A stretch of 64,000 bases of DNA from Helichrysum umbraculigerum (GCA_949592205.1 CATIUR010000001.1:63258559-63322558), one strand, 5' to 3'; shown: positions 24,512 to 38,072, numbered from the stretch's first letter. The notes: generated from the sequence alone by a model not told the origin. Numbers and translations are program-made.

Positions 24512-26741
24512 GGAGAATTTCATCCCGAAATTAGCTCGAAGTCGTGGTGTGAGTAGAGTCTGTGAACAGGTGTGGATATTTCAATCGCATTTGGTCTTCC
24601 CGTTCCCAAGTGAATTGAGGACCACGCCTCGAATTCCACCTGACCTTAACGTTGGGAATACGACTCTGTTTCAAGCGTTTGACCTCACGGTCCATAACTT
24701 CCACGGGTTCCTCGACAAAGTGCAGTTTGTCGTCAATGTGTATCTCGTCGAGCGGTATAATCAGTGTCTCATCAGACAGACATTTCTTCAAGTTAGAAAT
24801 GTGGAAAGTAGGGTGCACGCTACTGAGTTCAGGAGGTAGCTGCAGTCTGTATGCAACTGGACCAATCCTTTCAAGGATTTCGAACGGTCCAATGTATCTG
24901 GGATTCAGTTTCCCACGTTTGCCAAAGCGGATAACGCCTTTCCAAGGCGAGACTTTTAGAAGTACTCGATCCCCAACCTGGAATTCGAGATGTTTGTGTC
25001 TCACGTCGGCATAGCTTTTCTAACGATCACGCGCAGCTTTCAGTCGGTTTTGTATGCCGACTATCTTTTCAGTTATTTCATGTAGTATTTCCGGACCGGT
25101 GAGTTGTGTATTCCCCACCTCAGTCCAACAGATAGGTGACCGGCACTTACGACCGTACAGTGCCTCGAAGGGTGCAACCTTAATTCTGGTATGGTAACTG
25201 TTGTTGTACGAGAACTCGCACAACGGTAAGTGGTGTTCCCAGTTTGCACCGAAGTCAACTACGCAGGCTCGTAGCATATCCTCCAGTGTTTGTATCGTTC
25301 GTTCGTTCTGGCCGTCAGTTTGGGGATGATAAGCTGTACTCATATCCAGACGAGTACCAAGAGATTTTTGCAGTGATTGCCAGAAGCGAGAAGTAAATCG
25401 AGCATCTCGGTCAGAGATGATAGAGATGGGCACGCCGTGTCTTGACACGATCTCTTTCAGGTAGATCCGTGTCAAACGTTCCATCTTGTCAGTTTCCTTG
25501 ATGGCTAAGAAGTGAGCAGATTTAGTGAGTCGGTCTACGATAACCCAAATGGTATCGCAACCGCTAGGAGTTTTCGGGAGTTTAGTAATGAAATCCATGG
25601 TGATCTGCTCCCACTTCCATTCAGGAATTTCCGGTTGGTGTAGCAAACCGGAAGGTTTCCGGTGTTCGGCTTTAACCTTTGAACAAGTAAGACACTTGCC
25701 AACGTAGGTAGCAATGTCGGCTTTTATGTTGGTCCACCAGTACAACTCTTTGATGCCATGGTACATTTTGTCGGCACCAGGGTGTATAGAGTATTTAGAC
25801 TTGTGTGCCTCGTCCATCACCAAGTCTCGTAAGTTCCCGTAGCTGGGCAACCAGAGTCGGTCAGAGAAGTACTTGGCCCCGTTTGGTTTGGTTTCAAACT
25901 GTTTATCCATGCCTCGCACGGCCTCGTGTTTAACGTTTTCAAGTTTGAGTGCTTCGAGTTGAGCGGTAAGAATTTGAGTAATAAGGTCATTGTGTATAGT
26001 CATGACCAGTGCTCGGACTCGAAGGGGTTTCACTCGTTCTTTACGACTTAAGGCATTAGCAACAACGTTCGCCTTGCCTGGATGGTAACGTATTTCACAG
26101 TCGTAATCAGTAAGCAACTCGACCCATCGACGTTGCCGCATGTTAAGATCCTTTTGATCGAAGATGTGTTGGAGACTTTTGTGGTTGGTGAAAATCGTAC
26201 TTGGTACCGAATAAGTAGTGTCTCCAGATTTTTAAAGCGAATACAACTGCCCCCAACTCTAGGTCATGAGTTGTGTAATTCTTTTCGTGGACCTTGAGTT
26301 GTCGAGAGGCGTAAGCAATAACTTTGTCTCGTTGCATCAGCACGCAACCGAGACCTTGGTGTGAAGCATCACAATATACCACGAAGTCATCGTTGCCTTC
26401 GGGTAAGGATAAGATAGGTGCACTGCAGAGTTTCTGTTTGAGTAGCTGGAAGGCTGACTCTTGTTTGTCAGTCCAATCGAACTTCCTTTCTTTCTGAGTC
26501 AGTGCAGTGAGAGGTTGTGCTATTTTTGAAAAATTCTCAATGAATCGCCTGTAGTATCCGGCGAGTCCTAAGAATTGGCGTACTTCAGTAGGTGTAGTAG
26601 GTGCTTGCCATCCCTTGATAGCCTCAATTTTTGAAGGATCAACATGAATTCCTTGACTGTCAATCACGTGTCCAAGGAATTGCACAGTTTGCATCCAGAA
26701 CTCACACTTGGAGAATTTGGCATACAATTCCTCGTGCTTGA

Positions 26742-29275
26742 TGTAACACCCCCAAATTTGATGATTTGCGGAAGCTCGATTTGGGTGTTACTAATCAATA
26801 ACAAAGCACAAAGATATACAGTAAACGACTCTATATGCGTCGTTTTAACAAAATATATTAATATTGAAATGTTTATAACATTTATAGCTTTACATAGCTC
26901 GAGTTTAAATATAAGGAGATTTCAGTACATAAGTACTTGTACAAAATATACTAATGCAAGAAAATCTCAAACGTCTGTATGCTGACTCGAGCTAGAAGTC
27001 CTGAAGCAGAAACAACCTACTGCTTGGTACCTGCGATACATGCTAAATGGGTCAGCTTAAGCTGGTGAGCTCACAGGTTTGAAATCAAGTAATATAGTAT
27101 GAACCGCAAGATTTAATAATGATTGAATTGCATCCAGCAATTGATAATGTATATGTATACAGCCATGAGCACATAGTTGAGCTTAACTCGAGGGCCGGGT
27201 CCCCTAAAGAGAATTCCGGGCGAGGTGCCTCCACGAATGCCTAATCAACATTCGTCTTCCCAAATATTAGTACGTCCGTTTACCCGGTTAGTGCTTGATA
27301 ACCCGAACGAGGAGGGTCAATCCTATATGGTACCATATACTAATATTCACGCTACAACATATTAACAACTATGCTGACGGAGGACTTTAAATGATTAGTT
27401 GTGAAAAACTCATGTAGTATATGAAATGTTTGTACTTGCGTTCACATGTTAAAAATGAGCAATATATCACACCCCGAGTAAAATAGTAAAAAGAGGGGCC
27501 ATGAGACTCACCTGAGTCTGAAAGCGTTTAAATAAACGTAAGTTGATTAGCCGAGCGATGAAGTCCAAAGACTTGTAACCTGAGGGTGTCCACGACACGC
27601 GATGGTTATAAACATGATTGGGTATCTCAAAAGATCACCCTTGTAGTTGTTACACAACTATATATATATATACGTCCAAATTACTACGATTTGGTTAATT
27701 TGTTAAGTGTTTGAAAACGTGTACGGCCCGTTGGTGATTAATTGTAATAATAGTCCTGATGTTATCACATTGATTTCGAAGTGTTATACTTGAAAAGTAT
27801 ATTCCATTATGTTTGAAAAGTTGTATCATATAAGCATTTTGAAGTCATACAAGTTTGACACTTGGTGAGAAATGTGCTTACGGAATCTAAGTACGGGGGT
27901 CCGGGGGCAGCGCCCTTGGCGGGGTCCAAGGGGCTGGCCCCTGGCTGGGGTCGAGATGCCAGGTCAGCTCGAAAAAATTTTATTTCTACTATATTGCTTT
28001 GGTGAAAAACGCATCTGGGATTTGAATTCGGGTAAAATCGAGTGATAAATTTTGAGTCTCAACACTTAGTAAAAATATGAGTTTTCTGTGTTTTGCGACA
28101 CAATATGTGACACAAAAGTTTGTCATGCGACACAAGGGTTGTGTCGCATAGGAATGCGACACAAGAGCTTAGCGACACAAGGGTTGTGTCGCATAAGCGT
28201 TCGATGCTAAATCAATAGCGACATAAGGGTTGTGTCGCATGGTATTTGCGACATAAGGTACGACACAATATTGTGTCGCATAGGATACGACATAACTGGC
28301 TTCGTACGACACAAAATACGACATAAGAGGCAAAATACAACACAACATGCGACACAAGGCTTGTGTCGCATTGAAGAACATCAGCCCAGAAAGTCCGACT
28401 GTCGAGATTTTTCCGGCCAAAAACCCAATTCCAACCCGTTTTTAAGCTATAAAACCGTGTTCTACTCTTTGTAATGGACATATATAAGTTATATAAACAC
28501 TAACAAGTGAAAATACAAAGAATCGAGAGTTTTCGGGATTTTGTCGGAAACTTACAAAGTGGCGAAATGGGAATCCGGAAAGATAGAAATGTAGATCGTT
28601 GCGTGGTGGTCGTGAATCTCTAAAAATCTTGGTGATCCGAGTGCGTTTCGTGGTGTTATTTGATGGATTAGTGTGATGTTGGTGGTTTGGAGAAATGAGA
28701 GAAAAAGAGAGTAAGAGAGAGAGAGAGGAAGAAAGAATGAGAAAAAGATGGAAAGTGGGAGGTTAAGTCCCCCACTTTTTCAGTCTTCGCCCCGCGCTCC
28801 GCGTGGTGTTCGTTTTCTCCGTCATTTAACGTTTTAATAAATATTTTGCGCGTTAATTATCCATTTTAAAATATGAATTTTGTTTAATAATTTAATTAAA
28901 TTGCTTTACCAATTATCTAATAATTTAAAGACATTAAGATGTGATTTAAATAATTTGCGTATTTTGTTGTTAATTTGGTAAGTTTCTATTGTAGGAGTCG
29001 GGACAACTTTGGGAATAAAATTTAAACAGTAGTTTGGATCCAGTAATGTTTTCAGATAATGTTTTATACTTAAATATAAATTGTGTCACCAACGTCCGTA
29101 TTTATGGAACCGAAATACATTCGATTTAAATTGCGTACGATTTAATCAAATCGCATTTTCGTATATATTCAACAATATATATTTCGATACATAAATTGGC
29201 CTAACACAGAACTAATTACATGTATTAACATACGATTAGGCACTAATTACTAGTCCTAATTTGGCGGGTGTTACA
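26742..29275 (-). mobile_element. solo LTR inside pol (2534 bp)
   Basis: Begins TGTAACACCCCCAAATTTGA and ends TTTGGCGGGTGTTACA. A perfect 5-base duplication, CTTGA, flanks it (26737-26741 and 29276-29280). There is no internal region or second LTR, so the element has been reduced by LTR-LTR recombination. It belongs to a family related to the host element; the minus-strand orientation is inferred from the CT-rich leader near 28760-28690. It contains a GC-rich insert (27893-27970) and a hairpin array. Confidence 0.92.
28095..28370. repeat. array of TGTGTCGCA / TGCGACACA hairpins
   Basis: Roughly a dozen copies of the word TGCGACACAA and its complement TTGTGTCGCA. They are paired as short stem-loops, for example ATGCGACACAAG...GTTGTGTCGCAT, with degenerate copies towards the right end. 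They lie inside the solo LTR, in a segment that would be transcribed if the CT-rich block is the RNA leader. Confidence 0.9.
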
Positions 29276-31752
29276 CTTGAGTAGTTCTAGGATGGTTCTC
29301 AGGTGTTGCGCGTGTTCTTGTTCATTGCGCGAGTAAATCAGAATGTCGTCAATGAAAACGATGACAAACTTGTCGAGGTAAGGCTTACACACCCGATTCA
29401 TAAGATCCATGAATACCGCCGGTGCGTTGGTTAAGCCGAATGGCATCACTTGGAATTCGTAATGCCCGTAACGAGTTCGGAAAGCTGTTTTAGGAATATC
29501 TTCATCACGAACTCGGAGTTGGTGATAACCCGGCCGTAGATCGATTTTTGAATAAAAACTCGACCCCTGAAGTTGGTCAAACAGGTCATTAATGCGAGGT
29601 AGTGGGTAACGCTTCTTAACAGTTAACTTGTTGAGTTCACGATAATCAATGCACATGCGAAAAGAACCGTCTTTCTTTTTCACAAAGAGGACCGGGGCTC
29701 CCCAAGGTGAGGAACTTGGTCGAATGAATCCCTTATCCAGAAGTTCTTGTAGTTGTGTAGACAACTCCTGAAGTTCGGATGGTGCTAAACGATAAGGTGC
29801 TCGTGCCATGGGTGCCGAGCCGGGCACAAGGTCAATAGAAAATTCGACTTGGAAGGCCAGGCAAGTCTTCAGGAAAGACTTCTGGAAAGTCTCGAACAAT
29901 AGGCACATCCTCAAGTCGCTTCTCCTCCGACTGTTTCTCCATAATGTGTGCGAGGATTTCCGGATACCCTTTTCTCAAGTATTTTTGGGTTTTCATACAT
30001 GAAATAATGTTGAGTCTCGTCCCACCGGTCTCCCCTTGTACGATTAAAGTTCCACCGGTGACGAGAGGAATACGGACAATTTTATCATAACAGATAATCT
30101 CGGCGCGGTGTTTGGATAACCAATCCATACCGACAATTATGTCGAAGCTGCCGATCTCGACAGGTATAAGGTCGATAGAGAATAGCTCATCAGCTAAGTT
30201 TAATGTGCAGTTAGGTATCAAACTATCAGCCTCAATGAGTTTACCGTTTGCCAATTCTACTGTGTACTTAGAACCTAAGGCAATGGGCGTAATGTCAAGT
30301 AGTGGGCAAAACTCATTGGATACAAAGCTTCTATCAGCACCAGTATCGAATAACACAGAAGCAGTCAAATGGTTGAGAAAGAACGTACCCGTGACCACAT
30401 TCGGGTCCTGGCGGGCATCATTAGCATTGATCACAAATGCTCTGGCTCGAGCATTGTTGTTGTTGTTTCCTTTCTTGTTCTTTAACTTAGGGCAATCATT
30501 CCTGAAATGCCCAGCAACACCACATTCGTAACAGGTCCTGGGTGCATTGGGTTTGGTGTTGGTGTTGGTAGTATTGGCTCTGCAGTCCCTAGCAAAGTGC
30601 CCGAATCGTTTGCACTTGCTACAGGGGCAAGAACCATCATGATGTAGTTGGCACATAGGGCAGTAGAGCTTGTCCCCCTTGTAGTTCTTCCGGTCGTCGG
30701 AACTAGAGGTGTAAGCCTTGATGGTTTCAGGCTTCTTGGACGGTTGCTGGGTGTTAGAATTCCCAGACCATTTCCTCTTGTTGTTGCCAGAGGATGAGGC
30801 GGGTGTTTCACGGCTAACAACCATTGACATGAGCTCGTGTGCAAATCGGATAGCACTTTGAATGGTAGTTGGCTTGGATGATGCGACATTCCCTTGGATG
30901 TTTTCCGGAAGGCCGCGGTTGTACTTTTTGATGAGTTTTTCGGTTGTGTCCACCAAACCTGGACATAGAAGAGCGAGTTGCTGGAATTTGGTGGTATAAC
31001 CAGCGATATCATTGCCCTGAACGGTTAGGTGCCAGAACTCTTCCTCCAACCTGTGGAGTTCCTCGGTGGGGCAATACTCGTCCCTTAGCATTTTCTTCAG
31101 ATCCGCCTAGGGGAGTTGGTTTGCTACATCAATGCCCACAGAATTAGCATGAGTATTCCACCATGTGAGTGCACCTTCTTGAAAGGTGTATGCAGCAAAT
31201 TTGACTTTATTGTCTTCCGTGCAGTTGCACAAACTGAAGACTGATTCGATTCTTTCGATCCACCTGATTAGACCAATGGCACCTTCCGTGCCCTTGAAGT
31301 TCAATGGTTTGCAGCTGATGAAATCCTTGTAAGAACAAGGCTTGATGACAGGAGTAGTCTCAGCAGTATCAGTATTCCTCCTAGAGCCTCGTGGTGATTC
31401 CCAGGTAGCCAAAGCTTCGGCCACGGCTCGGGAGACAATAGCATTGATTTCGGCATCGCTATAACCTTTCTTCTTTGGCGGCATGATTCTTCAAGAAAAG
31501 GAATAATAGGTACATTAGAATATGCATCAGAATGATGATTAGTATGGTTGTATAAATAAATGCGGTAATTGTAAAACATCACAACATGGTAATAGCAGTA
31601 GGTTGTTGATTGATAATATGAGTTCCAAAAGGTTACAACCATAGATGTTTTACAAGGGATGCTGGGTATGGTACTTCCAGCCGAATTACAAGAGTTCTAC
31701 GATAGCATAATAGACTACAATCGACATTATACTAATTCTGGCGTAGGTTTAG

Positions 31753-32472
31753 TCATGATATCGCAGTGGTAAGATGGGTGACAGTTTCAGCAAGTCTGCT
31801 GGCTTGTCGAGTGCCGTCCTCGGTCAAAGTCAACCGTTGTTCCAGTACATGAGTGTACTCTTCAGCTTCCTGTGAACACTGTTCACATTCCTCTAACCTT
31901 GCTTGCAAGAGGTCAGACGCACCTATGTCGTCGATCACTTGTTGGTGTACCATGTCCAAAGTGTGGTTTGTTTCTTCCAGTTCCCGTTGTAGTTATGCCA
32001 TGCGATCATGGGCTTGACGTAACAGGTAAGTTGTCATCATGTGTTGTTCCCGCTCAAGGTCCTCGAGCCTTTGCTCATGTCGATGGAGGCGAGCAGCCAA
32101 CACTGGTGTCGTGTGATGTATCGGTTCCTGAGTATACGGGGAGATGTCCATGGAGTCAGCAGGAATCTGAATCTCTTCCTCAGACCTCCACGTGTTTAGT
32201 GTTGTGGGTAACCAGTCCCACCTGCGGGCAATTGGAGTACGAATCATCCTGGTAGTAGGGTTGCCCGTGTAATTGGAGTAAGGCTCAGCTCGGGAAGATC
32301 CAACACCCCTACGGCGAGTACGGATCACTCGAGCTTCTCCAGATGGGTAAAATAGTGGTTCGGGAATATCCCAGTTTGGAGAGACGGACGGAACAGTTGT
32401 CCTCTCTTGAGTTTGCGGTGCTTGGACTTCATTGTCCGAAACAGTAAGTGTTACGGGAGAGTTGTCAGTCAT
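31753..32472 (-). pseudogene. extra open frame upstream of gag (coiled-coil-like protein), one stop
   Basis: Lies between the PBS and gag, in the sense orientation, with ATG at 32472 (MTDNSPVTLT). It reads about 238 residues with one in-frame TAA (31993-31995), after which the same frame stays open to 31753. The N-terminal half is Pro/Arg/Thr-rich (RTRRRGVGSS). The C-terminal half is strongly heptad-like, with many Leu, Glu and Gln (RHEQRLEDLE, QRELEETNH, QARLEECEQ), as in coiled coils. A 270-base gap separates it from the gag ATG and it is in a different frame. I do not recognise it as a named family. Its persistence next to a damaged gag suggests a former coding role. Confidence 0.6.
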
Positions 32473-32845
32473 TTCTGTGACAAAGCGTTAAGAAGTATGA
32501 GGCCTATATTCATATATCTACAACATATAATATAGCCTGAAGCGTAGTATGTAAGCGAGGCCTATCCATGTATATAATTACATATATCACATAATAGCCT
32601 AGTGTGCATAGCACAAGTAAGTAGTAGTCCCGTTTCTCTCGTAGTCAGAGTCAACTAGTGTACTCCTGTTCAACATAACCCCTTTTAGATTTCACATCAT
32701 CTTCATTTAATTGTACATAGTTGATCAGGCTATGTTAAATTAAAGTCGTATGATGTAATCCCTGAACTGGTCATACCTAATAAGGAAATACAGCCTAACG
32801 GTCATAGTCTAGGCCCACTAATGCAACCTAGTTCGCTATAACCTT

Positions 32846-32859
32846 AGGCTCTGATACCA
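32846..32859 (-). other. primer binding site (initiator tRNA-Met)
   Basis: The minus strand reads TGGTATCAGAGCCT three bases inside the 5' LTR. This is the standard plant PBS complementary to the 3' end of initiator methionine tRNA. It fixes the minus orientation of the element. Confidence 0.92.
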
Positions 32860-34261
32860 ATCTGTAACACCCCCAAATTTAATGTTTAGCGGAAACAAGT
32901 TTTGGGTGTTACTAATCAAATATTAAGCACCAAAGTAAAGCAAACGACATCTATATGCAACGTCGTACAGTAGTACAAAAGTATTACATTGTTAAATCGT
33001 AGTATAAGCTCCGAGTTCAGAAGTAGATCCTAGAGATTCTATTACATAATAATTATAATAAAAAATAATGCGACAGAATCTCCAAAGTAGTATGCATGTG
33101 ACTCGAGCTATCGGTCCCCTCAGGGTGTGCAGTCCTACTACTGTAAGGTACCTGAGATAAATGCTAAAAAGTGTCAACCAAAAAGGTTGGTGAATCTCAC
33201 AGGTTTAGTATAGTAATTAGTTATGAACCACAAGTAAAGTACCAGTAATGCCCTCGAGCATAGTAAGTAAATCAGTAACTCAGTAAATCAGTAGGTCAAC
33301 ACAATTACCATGAGCTCACAAGTTGAAGCTGAACAGTGTAGTGTGAATGGTACAGTCAAGTACAGCATCACGTACCCCCGTGAGTGCTATCCGGACACTC
33401 ATATGTAACAAATACTAATATGCCTGTTTCTACGGTGTAATCCGTGATGGCGCTACCAACCCAGGCAGGGATTGTCAGTCCCAAATGGATCCATCTACTA
33501 GTAATCGCGCTTAAGTCCATAACTAACAACTTATGATAGGAGGATTTCAGTGGATAAAAGCAACTCATGTAATGTATGTAAAAGTAGTGTAAGCAGTTCA
33601 GTACTTGTGTTCATACGTAAAACATTAGCAAATATCTCACCCCAAGTAAAAACAGTAAAAGTGGGGCTGTAAGACTCACCTGAGTCTAGCAAGTGCGTTT
33701 GTGTAAGCAAACAAGTATGGCGGATGTAAGTCCGTAAATATGTGTCGGATGTAATTTCGTAAGTATCGGGTGTAATCCCGTAAGTTTGGTTCTCCGAACC
33801 CTGCAACCTTCTGGCGTCCGAAACGCACAAGGTCGTAAGTAAGTAAATAAGTATGTAGTTGGTGCCACTAAGGATCACCCATGCTAGTTGTCCACTCAAC
33901 TAGGAAATGTCCAAGTATTTGTTTGTACGTTTGTAGTTGTTTGTAATTAAATGTGGCCCGTTGGTGACGGAGTTGTAATAATAATTCAAGTATTATTATT
34001 ATGTAAATCATAGTGTTGTATATCTTGTAAAGTATATACATTAGTTAACCGTTGGTATTGTGACGTGTAACCGTTGTTTGGATGTAAGTCCGTGCGAGTG
34101 TAAACTCGTGCGAGTGTAAGCTCGTAGTATTGCGGGTGTAATCCCAATTAAGCGTATGTGTATTCTCGAGTGAGTGTAAACTCGTATTCATGTACTTATA
34201 CATATAAGTAGTAATTGTTGTGAGTGTAATCTCGTAATAAGTAATTGTGTTCCAAGTGTAC

Positions 34262-34342
<81 letters not shown>

Positions 34343-34393
34343 TTTTTGAAAGTGTATAAGTCCGAATGCACGTACATATATACATATATCCGA

Positions 34394-34424
<31 letters not shown>

Positions 34425-34501
34425 GGTCCGAGAGTGTGTATGTGTCCGACAGTGTCTAAGTCCGAAACTACTAAGTCCGACAGTCAACAAAAGTCAATGT
34501 T

Positions 34502-34687
34502 TACTGTTCATCCCACACTAGAATTCATGGAGTGCTATTCATCCCACACTAGAATTTACGGAGTACTATTCATCCCACACTAGAATTTACGAAGTACTAT
34601 TCATCCCACACTAGGATTTACGGAGTACTGTTCATCCCACACTAGGATTTACGGAGTACTGTTCATCCCACACTAGGATTTACGGAG
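34502..34687. repeat. 31-bp tandem repeat, six copies
   Basis: Same unit as at 22691-22845 but six copies, with sequence drift concentrated in the left three. One copy was gained or lost after insertion. Confidence 0.9.
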
Positions 34688-35724
34688 TTTTGTTTAAGTG
34701 TTCGCTTTCGTTAACTAGGTCAAACGGGTTCGGTTTGACTCGATACTTTTACAGTAGTCTTAAATATATTAAATAAGCTTTAGAAAGTTGTCGTTAGGTT
34801 TTATGGTCGTCCCGAAGGGTCGGTTTTGTGAAATGACAAAAACAGGCCCTAGCTTTTGGTTCCAGAATTTTTACTCGGTTACAACCCTCGATTTAACCTA
34901 TTTGTATTCCGATTCAAGCCTAACCAAAAATCACACATGTTCTCCTATATGTAATGTTCATTTCTGCATTTTATAGTATTTTCATATGTCCGTTTAATAT
35001 TTTAAACAAAAATAAATATGTTGAGGGGTCGGATTCGGTCCAGAACAGACCTATGTCCAAAGATCAAGTAATAGCCGAAAATGCGTGTATTTCTGGAGGT
35101 AGCTAAAGAAGAACTTTTTGTTCAATACGAAAATAAAAAACTTTTCCAAGTGGTCTCACACGTTTATTTAACCTACAACTCGAGTTATGGTTGTTTTCGT
35201 TCGACGGTTTTTCTGGCCAGGAAGGGGTATGTACATAAGTGTTTCAAAAACGAGTTTTAACATGTTATTTGGACATTTCTTTGTTAAGTAAACAACTAAA
35301 CATGTTAATAAGCTTAACCCAAGTAAATCTAGCAAAAGAAAAGAGGTTCTTACAAGTAATCAAAGATCTAGAGTCGAAAACGTGATGGGAAGGTGACTAG
35401 CTTCGTTTCCTTGCTTGAATCTTCAAAAACCGATGGTGGATGTGGGAGATGAGTGTGGTGGCTTGTGGTGGATGATGGTGGTGGTCTTGGACTGATTAAA
35501 ATCGCAGGGGGAAGGGAGGGAGAGAGATTGGAGAGAGTTGGATGGAGTGAAGTGTGAAATGAGGGAGTATGGAGTGCTTGAGTGTGTAAGTAACAAAGGG
35601 GAGGAGGTCAAAGGCATGGGAGGCCATACCACCCTCATGTGGCCGGCCCCCATGGGTCCCACAAGGGGTGGATTGGTCTTTTTACTTGTTTTCCCCATTT
35701 GTGTTAAGTGTGGTGCTCGTTTAC

Positions 35725-38072
35725 TGTAACACCCCCAGATTCACTGTTTGGCAGAAGCAAGTTTTGGGGTGCTACTAATCAAATATCACAGCACATAGAT
35801 AAAGCAAACGACATCTATATGCAACGTTTGTAAATTAGTTACATTCCATAGATATAATGTTTGAAAACTTAATGTTTTCGTATACAAAAGGTAGTTCCCT
35901 AGAGCCCACGCATATGGCGAGAGATTCTATTACATAATCAACATGTACAAAAGATAATGCTGATAATCTCCGTTAATGCAGTTTAGTTGAAATCATGCGA
36001 CTCTAGCTATGTCCTGGAGAAATCCTACTCCATATGAGTACCTGAGAATACATGCAAAAAGGGGTCAACACGAATGTTGGTGAATCTCATAGGTTTGTAA
36101 GTAATATCGGTTTTGAACACAAGATTTCATCAATAATGCCCGTAGGCGTAAATTCAGTATTTGCAATCCAGCAAATGTAAGTAAGTAAGTTATACCGTTG
36201 CCATGAGGCTCATAATCGATGCTTAACCCGTAAGTAATAAGTTGCTCCCGTGACATGCTCGTAACTGAGCAAGCATATGTAACGAATAATAGTCGCCCGT
36301 TTATACAGAACGGTTCGTGATAGCGCTACTACCCCGGGTGGGGAGGGTCATTTTCCTAATGGATCCATTAACTAGTGTTCGCGCTTAAGTCCATAACTAA
36401 CGATATATGATGGAGAGACTTCTGTAAATAGTAAACAACTCATGCAATTCCGTTTGGTATAGTAAACAGTTTTAGTACTTGTGTTCAAGGAAAAGTAGTA
36501 GCATTGTATCTCACCCCGTATGTAAAACAGTAAAAGTGGGGCTGTAAGACTCACCTGAGTCTTGTAGTAATCAGTAGAAAATAGCAAGTAGTAAGTAAAG
36601 CAAGTAGGTTCTTCGAACCCGTAATCCTTTAACTGCCTAAACATATGAGGTTATGTAAGTATGTGTCTCGCGAGACGTTTCGTTTAGTTGTACACAACTA
36701 GTTTATCCAATGTTTGTCCGTATGTTTGTAATTGTTTGTTTTGAAAAGACAGGTTTGGCCCGTTGGTGACGGTTTGTAATAAAGATTTTAAAATGTTGAC
36801 TTTGCTACAGTAAATGTGCTACAGTGAATTGCTACAGTAAAATTTGACTTTGCTACAGTAACTTTGACTTTTCTATAGTGAAAATCCTTCAAAATTTTCA
36901 AGTTTTTCTGTTTTCTGCTACATAATTTGCGACACAAGGATTTGGTATGCGACACAGGCGTTGTGTCGCATAGGGATGCGACACAAGAGCTCTGCGACAC
37001 AGTGGTTGTGTCGCAAAAGCTTGCGATGCTAAATCAATAGCGACATAAGGGTTGTGTCGTATAAGGTTTACGACACAAGGGTACGACACAAGGTACGACA
37101 TAAGTTACGACACAAAATACGACACAAAATACGACACAAACAGATTTATGCGACACTACTTGCGACACAAGCGTTGTGTCGCAAAAATGAACACCAGCCC
37201 AGAAAGTTGCGACTGACGCGTTTTTCCGATCCAAAACCCATATCTAACACATTTTTAGGCTGTAAAACCGTGTTCTATTCATACATATGGACAATACTAA
37301 GTTGTGTAAACATTATAACATCCAAATATTACACCAAAATTAGTAAATCTAAGTTTTTAGAAATTTTCTTACAAATGCAAATCGGAGCTAGAGGAGGCCG
37401 AAAATGATGATGTTGCCTTTGTTAATCTTGTTCCTTATTTGATGGTGATTCCGAAAATGTAACTTTCGTGGGTCGGTTTTGTAATTCTGAAAATTTGAGA
37501 GAATTTGGGGAGAGAGTTTTGGGGTGTGTGTGTGTTTTGAAATGATGAAAATGAAAGAGGAGGAGAGATGGTGGTGGTGATGTTGGCTGATCCAAAAAAG
37601 GAGGGAGGGAAAACACTCCCTAAAACACAGTGTTTGCTCCGTGTCCTAATTGGTTAATCGCTTATTTTTAACATTTGTCCAAATGGATATACCTTAAAAT
37701 TGTTTAGAGTATTTTAACGAAATTATTCTGCGAATATAAACAAAATATTTGCCGAGATATTCAATATATTTTTGTTGAGTTATTCAAAATGTCATCGCGA
37801 TAATATAAATAATGTCCGTTCGACTGTGTATTTTAGATAGTAGAATATGTTCTTATTATTTAAATAAGTTTCTGTCACCAACGTCCAAGTAAAATGTATC
37901 GGACTCCGTCCGGTTTATCTGTACGATTCATCCAAATCGCGTAAGTACACACATATATATAAATCACCTTATATATATACAAAGAGTCTGTAATTAGTCA
38001 TATTACATACTAATTACAACTAGTTACAAATAATTAGGCATAATTAATTATCCTAATTAGGCAGGTGTTACA
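35725..38072 (-). mobile_element. solo LTR inside the 5' LTR (2348 bp)
   Basis: Begins TGTAACACCCCCAGATTCAC and ends GGCAGGTGTTACA, with perfect TTTAC duplication (35720-35724 and 38073-38077). Its sequence differs from the solo LTR in pol over most of its length but keeps the same order of landmarks, so it is a sister family. The minus orientation is inferred. No coding sequence. Confidence 0.92.
36929..37183. repeat. array of TGTGTCGCA / TGCGACACA hairpins, second copy
   Basis: Same words and same position as the array at 28095. Pairs such as TGCGACACAGG...TTGTGTCGCA are followed by a run of ACGACACAA units (37079-37140) and a closing pair at 37161-37183. The surrounding LTR is much more diverged than the words themselves. 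Confidence 0.9.

Larger units (their letters stand above)
24531..31484 (-). pseudogene. gag-pol polyprotein, broken
   Basis: Gag begins at ATG 31484 (MPPKKKGYSD). It is followed by zinc knuckles (CSKCKRFGHFARDC and CYECGVAGHFRNDC), a protease (LFDTGADRSFVS), RT with FIDD in the active box (29390-29330), RNase H (YCDASHQGLG), an integrase with an HHCC zinc motif and DDE core, and a chromodomain-like end (VKVRWNSRRGPQFTWE, about 24600). Damage: an in-frame TAG in gag (31107-31109), a frameshift near 29850, a solo LTR inside RT (26742-29275), a frameshift near 26200, and TAG at 25020-25022 after the integrase core. The two halves of RT are in the same frame once the solo LTR and one target copy are disregarded. 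Confidence 0.9.

Noticed and set aside
24549..25014. Plus-strand open frames over the integrase end
   Set aside because: Shadows of the minus-strand pol gene, which carries the real motifs.
28095..28370. CRISPR-like array
   Set aside because: Repeats are only about 10 bases, alternate in orientation, have no uniform spacers, and lie within a plant LTR.
31872..32255. Plus-strand frame opposite the pre-gag ORF
   Set aside because: The minus-strand frame fits the element orientation and shows heptad periodicity; this one is Cys/Pro-rich without a domain.
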